Shown: positions 8,353 through 18,323, numbered from the stretch's first letter. The stretch is DNA of 64,000 nt from Aureispira sp. (GCA_024222455.1 JAAEPD010000147.1:1-64000), one strand, 5' to 3'. The notes: generated from the sequence alone by a model not told the origin. Program-made: numbers and translations.

Positions 8353-11300
8353 ATGAGATTATTGTTAGCTGTTTTAATACTCTGGACAAGTACTTTGTCT
8401 ATATCTTATGCCCAAGATGCACCTTTATGGCTGCGTTATTCGGCAATATCTCCTGATGGGAAAACTGTCGTTTTCAGTTATAAAGGAGATTTATATAAAG
8501 TTGCTAGTAGTGGAGGAACGGCCACAGCACTAACCATGCATGCAGCTCATGATTATATGCCAATATGGTCCAATGATAGCAAAACCATTGCTTTTGCATC
8601 TAACCGTTATGGCAATTTTGATGTATACTCTATGTCTATAGAGGGAGGTTCTCCTACACGATTGACTTTCCATTCTTCCAATGACTTGCCTACTGATTTT
8701 TCGCCTAAAGATGATCATATTCTATTTCAATCTTTGCGTATAGATGATAGCGAAAATCGTTTATTCCCATCAGGACGTTTACCTGAACTATACAGCATTC
8801 CTAGCAAAGGAGGACAACCAAAGCAAGTCCTGACAATACCAGCAGAACGTGCTCAATATTCTCAAAAAGGAGATAAAATTATTTATCATGATCGAAAAGG
8901 CTATGAAGATGAGTTTAGAAAACATCACACTTCTTCTGTAACTCGTGACTTGTGGGTATATGATAACAATAAAAAAACATATACACAACTAACCACCTTT
9001 GCGGGGGAAGATCGTAATCCTTTATATTCTAAAGATGAAAAAACAATCTTTTATCTTAGCGAAAAAAGTGGAACATTCAATGTACACGCTCTGCAAGCAG
9101 ATAAGCCTACAGAGACACGCCAAGTAACTAAGCTAACCAAACACCCTGTACGTCATTTGAGTATTTCTACAGAGGGAACTCTTTGTTTTAGTTATAATGG
9201 AGAACTTTATACTCTAAAAGATGGTGCTGAGCCTCAAAAAATCAATATCAAAATCTTTACAGATGATCGCTATAATGAAGAAAAGATAGTATCGGCAACA
9301 GGTAGAGCTACAGATATGGCTGTTTCGCCTAATGGTAAGGAAGTAGCTTATATAATAAGAGGAGAAGTCTTTGTATCCTCAGTAGAAGGAGGCATGACTA
9401 AACGTATAACCAACACTGCAGAACAAGAACGTTCAGTTAGTTTTAGCCCTGACGGGAAAGCTATTTTGTATGCAAGTGAGCGTGATCAGAGTTGGAACTT
9501 ATACCAAACTAAATTGGCTAGAGAAGAAGAAACCTATTTTTTCAATTCTACTATACTAAAAGAAGAAGCCGTACTGGTCAGTAATGATGAAACATTTCAA
9601 CCTTCTTACTCTCCTGATGGCAAAGAGGTTGCCTTTTTGCATGAGCGTACGGAACTAAAAGTTATCAACTTAGCCTCTAAAGGTGTCCGTACTGTATTGG
9701 CTGGCAATAAGAATTATTCTTATAGTGATGGAGACCAATATTATCAATGGTCACCTGATAGTAAATGGTTTTTAGTAGAATTTTTGCGCCCTCAGCAGTG
9801 GATTGGAGAAGTTGGTTTAATAAAGGCTGATGGTATTGGCAAAGTCATTAACCTCTCTAAAAGCGGTTATAATGAAGGTCGCCCTCAATGGGCTATGGAT
9901 GGCAAAATGGTCATCTGGGCTTCTGACCGTGATGGAATGAAAAACCACGCAAGTTGGGGTGGCCAATATGATATCTATGGTTTGTTTTTCACGCAAGACG
10001 GTTATGATAAATTCCGTTTATCTAAAGAGGAATATGCCTTATTAAAAGAAGAAGAAAAAAAGGATAAAAAAGAACCAAAGAAAGAGGAGAAGGAAGAAAA
10101 AGACGATAAATCCAAAGACAAAAAGAATAAAAAAGGCGACAAAGCTGATAAGACTGATAAAGATACCAAAGAAGATACAGACGATAAGGACAAAGTCAAA
10201 GACTTAGAGTTTGAATTGGATAATATCAAAGATAGAAAGGTTCGTTTGACTATTCACTCTTCTTCTATCAGTGATTTTGTGCTGTCTAAGGATGGTGAAA
10301 AATTGTACTACTTAGCTAAATTTGAAAAAGGCTATGACCTTTGGGAAACCAATGTACGTACTAGAGAAACTAAAATCTTGGTCAAACTCAAATCAGGTGG
10401 AGGTGGGCTACAGTTGAGTAAAGATGGTAAATTTTTGTTCTTCTTTTCTAGAGGCAAAATCAAGCGTATAGAGCTGAGTAACAAAAAACAAAAACCTATC
10501 GGAATGAAAGGTGAAATGGTGCTCAAACGAGCTGCTGAACGTGATTACCTTTTTGAGCATATGTGGAGACAAGTCGTTAAAAAATTCTATCTAAAAGATC
10601 TACATGGTGTAGATTGGGATTTCTATAAAAAAGAATATGCTCGCTTTTTGCCACATATCAACAATGGCCATGATTATGCTGAAATGATGAGTGAGTTGTT
10701 GGGTGAACTTAATGCTTCTCATACAGGTTGCCGTTATCGCCCTTCTAGTTCAGGTGGTGATCAAACCGCTTCTTTAGGAATATTTTATGATGCTTCTCAT
10801 ACAGGCAAGGGAATCAAGATAAAAGAAATAATGCCCCAAAGTCCTTTAATAAAGAAAAGCTCTAAAATTAAGGCTGGAACTGTTATTGAAAAAATTGACG
10901 GTGTCGAAATCACAGCAGACCTTAATTATAATAAACTACTCAACCGCAAAGAGGGTAAATATACACTATTGTCTCTATTTGATGCCAGTTCTGGTGAGCG
11001 TTGGGAAGAGGTAGTAAAACCTATTGGTCGCAGACAAGAGTTTAATCTACGTTACAAACGTTGGATAGAAAACTGTAAGGCAATTACGGAGAAAGTATCG
11101 GGTGGTCGCATTGGTTATGTACATGTCAAGGGTATGAACAACGAAAGTTTTAAGGCTGTATATGAAGAAGCTTTAGGCGAAAACTTTGAAAAAGAAGCGA
11201 TTATAGTAGACACCCGATTCAATGGTGGAGGTTGGCTGCATGATGATTTAGCTACCTTCTTGAGTGGTACACCTTACTTAAAAATGATGCCTAGAGGTCA

Positions 11301-11661
11301 AGATTTAGGCAGAGAACCTATGTTCAAATGGTACAAACCTTCGGCTGTTCTAATGGGTGAAAGCAACTACTCTGATGCTCATATGTTCCCTTATGTGTAT
11401 AAGGCGTTAAACGTTGGTAAATTGGTAGGAATGCCTGTTCCAGGCACGGCTACTGCAGTTTGGTGGGAACGCCTACAAAATGGGATGGTTTTTGGTATTC
11501 CACAAATTGGTATGGTGACTAATGATGGTAAATATCTAGAGAATACTCAACTAGAGCCAGACATTAAGGTTGCCCACAAAATGGAAGAGGTAACTAAAGG
11601 TAAAGATGCTCAAATAGAAGCTGCGGTCAAAGACCTTTTGAAACAACTAGATAAAAAATAA
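8353..11661 (+). CDS. Tricorn-like S41 serine protease with N-terminal propeller
   Basis: A signal peptide (…LSISYAQ) suggests periplasmic action, unlike archaeal cytoplasmic tricorn. Residues about 30-560 carry WD40-like/PD40 strands (SPDGKTVVFSYKGDLYKV, SPDGKAILYASERD, SPDSKWFLVEFLR). Residues about 564-616 are a Lys/Glu/Asp-rich linker. A second propeller-like part, the tricorn core, a PDZ domain (about 820-900) and the S41 domain follow. By comparison with tricorn the catalytic residues are His790 (NASHTG), Ser1007 (SNYSDAH) and a Glu in 'NTQLEPDI' near the end. The family degrades peptides. It stands alone with its own terminator. A very good family match; the natural substrate is unknown. 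Confidence 0.9.
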   Translation: MRLLLAVLILWTSTLSISYAQDAPLWLRYSAISPDGKTVVFSYKGDLYKVASSGGTATALTMHAAHDYMPIWSNDSKTIAFASNRYGNFDVYSMSIEGGSPTRLTFHSSNDLPTDFSPKDDHILFQSLRIDDSENRLFPSGRLPELYSIPSKGGQPKQVLTIPAERAQYSQKGDKIIYHDRKGYEDEFRKHHTSSVTRDLWVYDNNKKTYTQLTTFAGEDRNPLYSKDEKTIFYLSEKSGTFNVHALQADKPTETRQVTKLTKHPVRHLSISTEGTLCFSYNGELYTLKDGAEPQKINIKIFTDDRYNEEKIVSATGRATDMAVSPNGKEVAYIIRGEVFVSSVEGGMTKRITNTAEQERSVSFSPDGKAILYASERDQSWNLYQTKLAREEETYFFNSTILKEEAVLVSNDETFQPSYSPDGKEVAFLHERTELKVINLASKGVRTVLAGNKNYSYSDGDQYYQWSPDSKWFLVEFLRPQQWIGEVGLIKADGIGKVINLSKSGYNEGRPQWAMDGKMVIWASDRDGMKNHASWGGQYDIYGLFFTQDGYDKFRLSKEEYALLKEEEKKDKKEPKKEEKEEKDDKSKDKKNKKGDKADKTDKDTKEDTDDKDKVKDLEFELDNIKDRKVRLTIHSSSISDFVLSKDGEKLYYLAKFEKGYDLWETNVRTRETKILVKLKSGGGGLQLSKDGKFLFFFSRGKIKRIELSNKKQKPIGMKGEMVLKRAAERDYLFEHMWRQVVKKFYLKDLHGVDWDFYKKEYARFLPHINNGHDYAEMMSELLGELNASHTGCRYRPSSSGGDQTASLGIFYDASHTGKGIKIKEIMPQSPLIKKSSKIKAGTVIEKIDGVEITADLNYNKLLNRKEGKYTLLSLFDASSGERWEEVVKPIGRRQEFNLRYKRWIENCKAITEKVSGGRIGYVHVKGMNNESFKAVYEEALGENFEKEAIIVDTRFNGGGWLHDDLATFLSGTPYLKMMPRGQDLGREPMFKWYKPSAVLMGESNYSDAHMFPYVYKALNVGKLVGMPVPGTATAVWWERLQNGMVFGIPQIGMVTNDGKYLENTQLEPDIKVAHKMEEVTKGKDAQIEAAVKDLLKQLDKK

Positions 11662-11684
11662 GAATTCTTATTCTGAATAATTCT

Positions 11685-11719
11685 AAGCGGAAATGGCTCA
11701 AAGCTGTTTCCGCTTTTTT
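11685..11719 (+). terminator. Rho-independent terminator after the tricorn-like gene
   Basis: AAGCGGAAA (11685-11693) pairs with TTTCCGCTT (11707-11715) and is followed by a run of T to 11719. Confidence 0.85.
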
Positions 11720-11840
11720 GTTTACTTCCCAGACCTTACTGTTCACTCAATATTAGTAGTCATTCACCTAGTTTTATTGTTTTTAATGTTTTAAGTCTCG
11801 ATATTTGAAGTATAGTTTTAGTTTATAGTCCTTATAATGA

Positions 11841-11920
11841 ATTAGTTAAAGCCCCAAAGTTAACTAATAAAGAACCCCTCTCCTTTTCTTAATAGGTCTA
11901 TTGAGGGGATGCACTTTTTT
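11841..11920 (+). other. Structured leader upstream of the split helical gene
   Basis: The stretch holds ATTAGTTAA/TTAACTAAT (11841-11849/11860-11868), then CCCCTC (11875-11880) pairing with GAGGGG (11903-11908), followed by a T-rich run. It could be a terminator or attenuator ahead of ATG 11961, or two operator-like dyads. The rest of 11720-11960 holds no evident gene. Confidence 0.35.
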
Positions 11921-11960
11921 TATTATTTTAATATCACTTCACCCAAACACCTTAAATACT

Positions 11961-12287
11961 ATGAAGGCACAAACATTAGAGCAGCTTAAACCTTTATATA
12001 CCCAAGCAGTTAGCAATTATAAAGACTTTGTAGAAAAAGCTGCTAAAGATTATGTTATTACGGCTCAGGAAACACAAAAACTAGTTGAGTTAGATAAAAA
12101 AATGCAATTACTAAAAGTTGCAATTAAAAACATGTCTAAGGTCCGCAAAATGAGTGTTTCTGTAAAAAAAACTGGAAATAAATTTTGGTCAGAGATCAAT
12201 AACCAAGCAAATGATAATGCTGCTTTGTATAAAAAAGAATACAAAGATGCAAGTACTTTCAATGGAATGAAAAGCTATCTATTATAA
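11961..12287 (+). CDS. N-terminal part of a helical protein, probably frameshifted
   Basis: The start is ATG 11961 (MKAQTLEQLKPLYTQ); an upstream non-ATG extension to 11901 runs through the leader hairpin and is rejected. The 108-residue product is Lys-rich and predicted all helical, with no signal peptide, and ends …NGMKSYLL. One extra A in the four-A run 12270-12273 would explain the ending: without it the frame continues GMKAIYYNDAIKHYSD… straight into the next gene, giving about 413 residues. The downstream frame has no stop from 12271 to its end. The function is not recognised. Alternatives are two overlapping genes or a sequencing error. Confidence 0.6.
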   Translation: MKAQTLEQLKPLYTQAVSNYKDFVEKAAKDYVITAQETQKLVELDKKMQLLKVAIKNMSKVRKMSVSVKKTGNKFWSEINNQANDNAALYKKEYKDASTFNGMKSYLL

Positions 12288-12366
12288 TGATGCCATTAAA
12301 CATTATTCTGATATAAGTCGTGTTGCTAAGTGTGGTAAACAAATTGCACAAGGAATTTCAGGAATA

Positions 12367-13203
12367 ATGGCAATAGGCCGTTTTGATGCTATAAAAATAA
12401 GTGAATTAATCAATCTAGTTGCAGCAACTAGCTCTAAGGTTTCAGCCAAGGGACCTAAGCATGTTTTGCACATATATATGACGGAGTTAGGAAAACTATC
12501 TAATCAAGTTAAAGGTGGGCTATCTATACAAGAAGCCAAAATTTTAGCTGGTACTGTTAGCAGTTTTTATAAATTATTAAAAAGTGAATATACAGACTCT
12601 GTTATCTTACTAGAAAAAGGTAATCGATATAGAAAAAATATCCAAGCTATAGAGGTAGCAGCTCGCCAGTTTCAATCTAAAATAAAAGGCTTAGCTGTAG
12701 AAGTTTTAAAAAATGGCCTAAAAATATTAGGTATTAAGCATGCAGATAAGATTGCAGGGATGTTTAAAGTCTTATTGGATAGTGCTCAAGAAATAGTAGG
12801 AGAACGTTTAATTTTGAAAGGACAATCTGTTACAGCTTCTCAAGTGTTTGATATTGTAGTAACAAAAGCCACAGCTCATATTGTTAATGGTCAAATAACA
12901 AAAATAGCAGATAAACTAACCAAAAGATTCCAAAGTGATGCACAACTAGGATTTATAAAAACTCAAACCGGAAATGGTGTAGGCTGGGTCAAAGATGCAG
13001 TCAATATTATGTTTGCTAAAGGTACTATTCCGAGTAAATCTGATGTTCGAAAAGCATTCAAAAAAGCATTATCCAAATTTGGCGATAAATTTACATCAAA
13101 ACTAGATAGCACTATATATGACCATCTGTCTTTAGTTGCTTTATCTATTATCAAAGAGATGATTTTTGATCAAATGAAAAAACAAATATTAAAACTAAAA
13201 TAG
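12367..13203 (+). CDS. C-terminal part of the same helical protein
   Basis: 278 residues from the first in-frame ATG, but its frame is open from 12271, and the 32 codons before the ATG read as ordinary helical protein (KQIAQGISGIMAIGRFDAI). That points to an original fusion with the gene at 11961. The protein is rich in Lys, Ala and Ile and predicted helical; amphipathic segments such as ADKIAGMFKVLLDSAQEI recur. No signal peptide, catalytic motif or known family is recognised. A strong hairpin follows at 13259-13289. If the frameshift is real, translation of this part would need reinitiation or slippage. Confidence 0.6.
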   Translation: MAIGRFDAIKISELINLVAATSSKVSAKGPKHVLHIYMTELGKLSNQVKGGLSIQEAKILAGTVSSFYKLLKSEYTDSVILLEKGNRYRKNIQAIEVAARQFQSKIKGLAVEVLKNGLKILGIKHADKIAGMFKVLLDSAQEIVGERLILKGQSVTASQVFDIVVTKATAHIVNGQITKIADKLTKRFQSDAQLGFIKTQTGNGVGWVKDAVNIMFAKGTIPSKSDVRKAFKKALSKFGDKFTSKLDSTIYDHLSLVALSIIKEMIFDQMKKQILKLK

Positions 13204-13258
13204 TTTAGAGCGTGTATCAAAAAAGGTACAGAATAACAATATGATTACTATTATATAC

Positions 13259-13289
13259 AACCAGCGAGGAATTGTATTCCTCGCTGGTT
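13259..13289. terminator. Perfect 13-bp hairpin between convergent genes
   Basis: AACCAGCGAGGAA (13259-13271) pairs perfectly with TTCCTCGCTGGTT (13277-13289) around a TTGTA loop. It lies between the split helical gene and the minus-strand DUF5686 gene, so it can serve both. The downstream U-run is weak. Confidence 0.75.
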
Positions 13290-13351
13290 ATTGTATTATA
13301 TATTTAGACTTATTTTAACTCAACCTCCTTAATCCCTTTTTCTTTTGCTAT

Positions 13352-15754
13352 CTAAAAAGAAATATTTACACTTACTCGATAAGCAAAATTATCCCACAAC
13401 TTGTCAGGCAAATGATATACTCCATATCGATAAAACATCCCTCCTCCTATTCCAAAATACAGGGCTTTGAATAGCTTAAGTTTTATTAGGTTATTAATCA
13501 TCAAACCCGATTCAAAATACCCCTTATTCATTACCTTGAGATCTAGACCTTTGTGTTTTTCTATATTACTCAACCAACCAAAGCCAATCCCTTGGTAGAT
13601 CGCAAATTCAGGTTGAAATTTCTTAATTTTGAACAACAAGGAACCAAAGTCATGCTTAAAAAACAGATAAACAAACCGATCAGCTGCAAACTCATTAACT
13701 CTAGCAGTTTGGAAGGTATTATTGATCAAAAATGGTCGTGTTCTACTAAAACTTCCTCGGCCATTAAATAGTAAAGGATAAGGCAAATCACCTATGATCC
13801 AACCACCTTTCAGGTTAATAGATGTTCTACCTACACTTTTGATAAAAAAGCTACTTTCTAAACCTAAAGTTAGTTTATGATAATCAAACTCCGCATCCCA
13901 AACACCAGCTATACCTTTATTATACTGTAGATATAAGACCGGGAATTTAGTTTTAGCAATAACATTATGTGCTCCCATTTGCACAATTCGTTCCTTATAA
14001 GTAAACCGAAGTTGCCCACCTACTTCAAATGTTGTAAACTGGCTCATATCCCCGTTGCTATCCTCAAATGTATAGGTATATCCTGGATCTATAGTTTTTC
14101 TTGACACAAAAGTTCGCACTTGTACATGCCTAAACATTCGCCAATACACAGCCGCCTCTATACGTTCTACATAATCCATTTGATTGAGTACATAGCGTCG
14201 AGCAAAAGTTTGTGCAGGAGTTACCCATTTAGAAGAGACCTGAGGCGTTTCTATAATTGAAGCAGGCTCCACCACATCTTGAGCATAACTCATCTCTATC
14301 GCAAAATCTTTTTTCAATAACGGTTTCAACAATAAACTTCCTCCATACTTCCATTCTTTATCTCCAAATCCATAACCAAAATAACCTCCTACCGAAAAAT
14401 GCTTAGATAACTTACTACTAGTATACAATCCTAATCCCACTCGTGAACCTTCAAATTCATTGGCATCTACAATTTTGCTATAATCTAATGCCATAGGCCC
14501 CAAGGTCAAACGACCAATAGGAAGATCTTCTGTAATTCCTACCAAAAAATCAAGCTTAAACTTCTTGCCTAAACTGTCTACAAACTGGTAAGAAAACTCC
14601 TCTTTACTATTCAATTTTCGCTGTCTATATTTATTCCAAAACGAACTGTCTTGACGAGTTGCCTTTCTATCTATAATCACATTAGTAGGACCAAAATCTC
14701 TTGTTCGAAGAGGTGGATCAATTAGAATACTATCCAAATAACTCCGTCCTTCTAGTTTTAATGCCGAATTACCAGGGAATGAGGGCATAGGAACTCTTAA
14801 CTCAAAGTTAAGTTGAATAGGAAACCACTGAGAAGAATCTACATAAGCATAAAACTGTTCAAATTTCACATCCAACAGGCTGAATTTCACAGCATTTTCG
14901 GCCAATACATTCTGGATAGCATAACCATTGGTATTTATATATAGTACACCTTTGAATGCATCAAAAGTTTTGCCCTTTCTCGGAAAAAAAGAAATCACAT
15001 AAATAGAATCTTTGCCTTGATACAAGGTATCTTCTAATCTATATTCATATTTTGTAATACATCCTGGGCTAATAGGGTTTCTGAACTCCTTATCTGCTAT
15101 AATAATATTCTCCTCATAAAAAGAAAAGGGCTGAAAATCAGTAGCTAATGCTGCAATCATAGGGTTTTTCATTCCTGACATTCTATTAGCTAAAATCACC
15201 TCTTGATCCTTGTCTGGAAACTTGAATTTACGCTGAGTCAAAGACTCCATCATTATCAAATATATATTAGGAAAAAGGACAGAATCTGGTAATCCTATTA
15301 TTTCGCTACGTAACTTATTATGGCAGTTATACTGAAAAGATTTGACCAACTCTGGATTATGCTTTTTCCTATTTTTGATAGTTTTCCTAATAATTCTGTA
15401 GGCAGGATTCTCGCCAGCTACTACTACTACCTCATCTATTTTGAGAGATGCCTTTTGCAAACCAAGCACTAAAGGTTGTGGTAAACTGTCCAACCCAAAA
15501 GTTTTAGTTTGGTAGCCCACATAGCTTAGCGTAAAGGTTTTAATTGCCTGATCGCTACTAAACTCAAAATAACCATCAATATCTGTAGTTTCCCCTAATT
15601 GAGCATCATCATTAAAAAGCAAATTGACAAAAGCCAAGCCTTTTTTGCTTTGCTGGTCTACAACTTGCCCTTCAATTTTATATTCCTGAGCGGTCAGTAT
15701 AAATGGAGATATTAAACAACAGTAGATTAATAGTTTGATTATATGCATAGACAA
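13352..15754 (-). CDS. DUF5686 / carboxypeptidase-regulatory-like outer-membrane protein
   Basis: A signal peptide (…SPFILTAQ) is followed by a CarboxypepD_reg-like domain (residues about 24-105: IEGQVVDQQSKKGLAFVNLL… TDIDGYFEFS… LSYVGYQTK) and then 'AYRIIRKTIKNRKKHNPE', the hallmark opening of DUF5686. The C-terminal half consists of beta-barrel strands and ends VSVNISF with a terminal Phe. At 800 residues it is normal for the family. These Bacteroidota proteins are outer-membrane barrels related in layout to TonB-dependent receptors but lacking a plug; their ligand is unknown. The gene is monocistronic, divergent from the TPR gene at 15975. Confidence 0.85.
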   Translation of the reverse strand: MSMHIIKLLIYCCLISPFILTAQEYKIEGQVVDQQSKKGLAFVNLLFNDDAQLGETTDIDGYFEFSSDQAIKTFTLSYVGYQTKTFGLDSLPQPLVLGLQKASLKIDEVVVVAGENPAYRIIRKTIKNRKKHNPELVKSFQYNCHNKLRSEIIGLPDSVLFPNIYLIMMESLTQRKFKFPDKDQEVILANRMSGMKNPMIAALATDFQPFSFYEENIIIADKEFRNPISPGCITKYEYRLEDTLYQGKDSIYVISFFPRKGKTFDAFKGVLYINTNGYAIQNVLAENAVKFSLLDVKFEQFYAYVDSSQWFPIQLNFELRVPMPSFPGNSALKLEGRSYLDSILIDPPLRTRDFGPTNVIIDRKATRQDSSFWNKYRQRKLNSKEEFSYQFVDSLGKKFKLDFLVGITEDLPIGRLTLGPMALDYSKIVDANEFEGSRVGLGLYTSSKLSKHFSVGGYFGYGFGDKEWKYGGSLLLKPLLKKDFAIEMSYAQDVVEPASIIETPQVSSKWVTPAQTFARRYVLNQMDYVERIEAAVYWRMFRHVQVRTFVSRKTIDPGYTYTFEDSNGDMSQFTTFEVGGQLRFTYKERIVQMGAHNVIAKTKFPVLYLQYNKGIAGVWDAEFDYHKLTLGLESSFFIKSVGRTSINLKGGWIIGDLPYPLLFNGRGSFSRTRPFLINNTFQTARVNEFAADRFVYLFFKHDFGSLLFKIKKFQPEFAIYQGIGFGWLSNIEKHKGLDLKVMNKGYFESGLMINNLIKLKLFKALYFGIGGGMFYRYGVYHLPDKLWDNFAYRVSVNISF

Positions 15755-15974
15755 TTGTTCTATTTTTGATGTTTAGAAGAGTAAAGGACGGAAAGTTTAG
15801 TGTATTAAGCAAACCCAAAATAGCTATAAGTTAAACGTTCACAGTAATGCTAAATAGCAGAACGTCCCTAAAAACGAGGTTTAAGCCACTTGGGTTTGGA
15901 AGCCTCCAAGTATATTTTTATATTGTGTTATAGATTATCGTCACCAACTAAAAATCAAACACAATCCTAAAACC

Positions 15975-17597
15975 ATGAAAAAAATCCTTTTCCTTTCTAT
16001 TTTCCTACTATTACAACTCAGCTCTTTTGCACAACAAGATTCAGTTTTAGCTCAACAGTATTACAAAGAAGCTATAGAAACAGAAGATTGGGATACTAAA
16101 CTAGAATTGCTACAAAAATCACTGGATGCAGGTTATGACGCTCTCTTCATTTATGAACAGATGGGCTATGTATATGAGTTCACCAACAAACTAGATTTAG
16201 ATTTAGCTATAGAGTACTATAAAAAATCACTCGAATTCGTAGAAACAGACTATCAAGCTTCTATCATGAACTCGAGTATAGCGGGTCCTTATATTACCAA
16301 AGAGGACTATGCTTCTGCCGAAATATATTGCAAAAAGGCATTAGATACTGATCGCCCTTATGCTGGAGCCTATATTCACATGGGAGATATCCTATACTAC
16401 AAAGAAGATTACCGAACAGCCATATCATACTATAGCAAAGGCACTTGGCACGATCCTTATTCTGCTTATTATAGTTTAGTTTTATGTTATGAAAACTTGG
16501 AGGAATACATTAGCTCTCTCTATTATGCAGAAAAACTTTTATTAGAAGCTCCTGATTTAGATTATGCAAAAAAAGCTAAGATTAGAGGCCTATATCATAC
16601 AAACAAAATAGAAGAAGCATTAGCTGCACTCAAAAATTGGTACCCAACAGATACAGAATTTGAGAGCTATGAAGAATATAGAGATTTAGGTATTTTATAT
16701 TTCAATGTAGAATGTTTCAAATACGCCCAAAAACTATACACAAAAGCTAGTGAATTATTGGAAAAAGTATCGCCAAGAACAGGTGCTCAAGATACAGCAC
16801 TATATTATCTCAAAAGAAATGTAGGTCTTTCTTATTCTTGTAATGGAAAACATGAAAAAGCTAGAGAAGTCTACGAAAAGCTAAAAGCTACACACAGCAA
16901 AGATTACTACTTATGGTATATCTGGGCTTATGATTATATGGTAGCTGCAGACTACAAAAATGCCATCAAACTATTCAAAAAATCGCTAAAAATTAAGCCT
17001 GATTATGTTGGGAGCATTACAGATTGTGCTCTATGTTACTCTCGTTTAGGAGATTCAAAAAAAGCAGTAGAACTCTATACTGAAGCTATTGATCATTATT
17101 CAGAAGATGCTGCACTTTTCAACGATCGAGCTTGGGAGTATATTCAAATGAAGGAGTTGGACAGGGCTTACCATGACATCCATCGTGCTATGGATTTAGA
17201 GCCAGAATCGGTAGTATCTATGATTACTTTAGGAGACTATTATTTTGCAAAAGAAGAATTTGATGAAGCGATTGAGACCATGAATGAAGCGCTAAAAGCT
17301 CCAGGACATACCAGTGCTACAGACCAATATGCTTATTATACAAGAGGGAAGGCTTATGCTAGTCGCCACAATGGAGGCTTAGCAATTGCAGATTTTGAGG
17401 CAGTGCTTGAGATAGATCCTAACTTTGCACCAGCACTACAAGAGCTTGGCATAGCTATCAAGAGAAAAGGTAATTATTGTGATGCAAAACCACATTTGGA
17501 GCGTGCTATACTCAAAAAAGATAAGTTCAAAGACTACGATTTTACTAGAGCTCAAAAAACATTGGACCAAATCAAGGATAAAAACTGTAGAGATTAA
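15975..17597 (+). CDS. Exported TPR-repeat protein
   Basis: A signal peptide (MKKILFLSIFLLLQLSSFAQ) precedes about a dozen tetratricopeptide units spanning the rest of the 540 residues, for example 'DYASAEIYCKKALDTDRPYA', 'KNAIKLFKKSLKIKPDYVGS', 'FDEAIETMNEALKAPGH' and 'GLAIADFEAVLEIDPNFAPA'. TPR proteins are protein-binding scaffolds; here it would act in the periplasm or at the envelope. The upstream gap 15755-15974 contains ACTTGG (15888-15893)/CCAAGT (15906-15911), a possible hairpin. The gene converges on the minus-strand operon ending at 17704, with a strong dyad between. Partner unknown. Confidence 0.8.
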   Translation: MKKILFLSIFLLLQLSSFAQQDSVLAQQYYKEAIETEDWDTKLELLQKSLDAGYDALFIYEQMGYVYEFTNKLDLDLAIEYYKKSLEFVETDYQASIMNSSIAGPYITKEDYASAEIYCKKALDTDRPYAGAYIHMGDILYYKEDYRTAISYYSKGTWHDPYSAYYSLVLCYENLEEYISSLYYAEKLLLEAPDLDYAKKAKIRGLYHTNKIEEALAALKNWYPTDTEFESYEEYRDLGILYFNVECFKYAQKLYTKASELLEKVSPRTGAQDTALYYLKRNVGLSYSCNGKHEKAREVYEKLKATHSKDYYLWYIWAYDYMVAADYKNAIKLFKKSLKIKPDYVGSITDCALCYSRLGDSKKAVELYTEAIDHYSEDAALFNDRAWEYIQMKELDRAYHDIHRAMDLEPESVVSMITLGDYYFAKEEFDEAIETMNEALKAPGHTSATDQYAYYTRGKAYASRHNGGLAIADFEAVLEIDPNFAPALQELGIAIKRKGNYCDAKPHLERAILKKDKFKDYDFTRAQKTLDQIKDKNCRD

Positions 17598-17605
17598 AGT
17601 AGTAG

Positions 17606-17669
17606 TTAGACGATTAGTAGTTAGTATATAGATTGTACCATGTCTAAATACTAACTACTAATCGTCTAA
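17606..17669. repeat. 22-bp perfect inverted repeat between convergent genes
   Basis: 17606-17627 and 17648-17669 are perfect inverted copies (core AGACGATTAGTAGTTAGTAT) with a 20-base loop. It can act as a bidirectional terminator, but its TAGTTAG-type composition also links it to the repeat at 17683-17707 and the one at 21979-22143, so it may be a small dispersed intergenic element. Confidence 0.75.
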
Positions 17670-17682
17670 ATTCTAATATCTA

Positions 17683-17707
17683 AAAGCGAAGCGATACTAA
17701 CTACTAT
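17683..17707. repeat. Dispersed intergenic repeat, copy 1
   Basis: AGCGAAGCGATACTAACTAC abuts and overlaps the stop codon of the minus-strand TPR gene. Nearly the same sequence (GCGAAGCGTACTAACTACT) occurs at 22124-22142, again just beside a minus-strand stop codon. Confidence 0.6.
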
Positions 17708-18321
17708 TTAATCAAATCCAAACCCTCCTTAGCAGACTTATCATCAGGCGAATACAAAAGTACCTTATTGAACAAAGCCTTAGCCTTAGCCGAATCGCCC
17801 AAGAAATACTTAGTCCACCCTAACATTAGCAAACTATCATAGTCAAAAGGATAGAGATTAAGCACCTTTTCGAAGTATTTAGCAGCTGACTTATAGTCTT
17901 TTTTACCATAATTCATTAAGCCCACCCTATAGTTCACTACAGTGTTATTAGGGTCTATCGCCAAAATATCTTTGTACTGATTACCAACCTTATCCCAACT
18001 TCCCAAAGCTGCTGCAGGGTACACAAACCCCAATTTAGGCTCTATCGCCATTGGATACATTTCTATACATTTTTGGTAGTAAGTGGTTGACTCAGAGAAT
18101 CGTCCTGCCATATAGTGCAACCAGCCTAAACGTAAGTTTAACTCATAAGATTTTTCATCATACACTCCTTTTAGTGTTTTGATTGCATCAGAGTACTTCC
18201 CCTCCTTTTCCTGTGCATAACTCTGCTTAAAAGCATTCATTGTGGCAGCGCTTTGCGCCTGCATCTGTGGCAATCCGATCAACATGACCATCAGCACCAT
18301 TATTACTTGTAATCCCTTCAT
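17704..18321 (-). CDS. Periplasmic TPR protein, last gene of the PqqD/ATP-grasp operon
   Basis: A signal peptide (MKGLQVIMVLMVMLIGLPQMQAQ) is followed by four to five TPR units (YSDAIKTLKGVYDEKSYELN, FSESTTYYQKCIEMYPMAIE, YKSAAKYFEKVLNLYPFDYD, SAKAKALFNKVLLYSPDDKS). It is only two bases downstream of the barrel gene 18324-19622, so the two are almost certainly translated from one message. A periplasmic scaffold helping the outer-membrane partner, whose own N-terminus is also TPR-like, is a reasonable inference. Confidence 0.8.
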   Translation of the reverse strand: MKGLQVIMVLMVMLIGLPQMQAQSAATMNAFKQSYAQEKEGKYSDAIKTLKGVYDEKSYELNLRLGWLHYMAGRFSESTTYYQKCIEMYPMAIEPKLGFVYPAAALGSWDKVGNQYKDILAIDPNNTVVNYRVGLMNYGKKDYKSAAKYFEKVLNLYPFDYDSLLMLGWTKYFLGDSAKAKALFNKVLLYSPDDKSAKEGLDLIK

Positions 18322-18323
18322 AG

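Noticed and set aside
10002-10229. Minus-strand Ser/Leu-rich open frame
   Set aside because: Antisense to the Lys/Glu/Asp-rich linker of the tricorn-like protease; the composition is a mirror of AAA/GAA codons.
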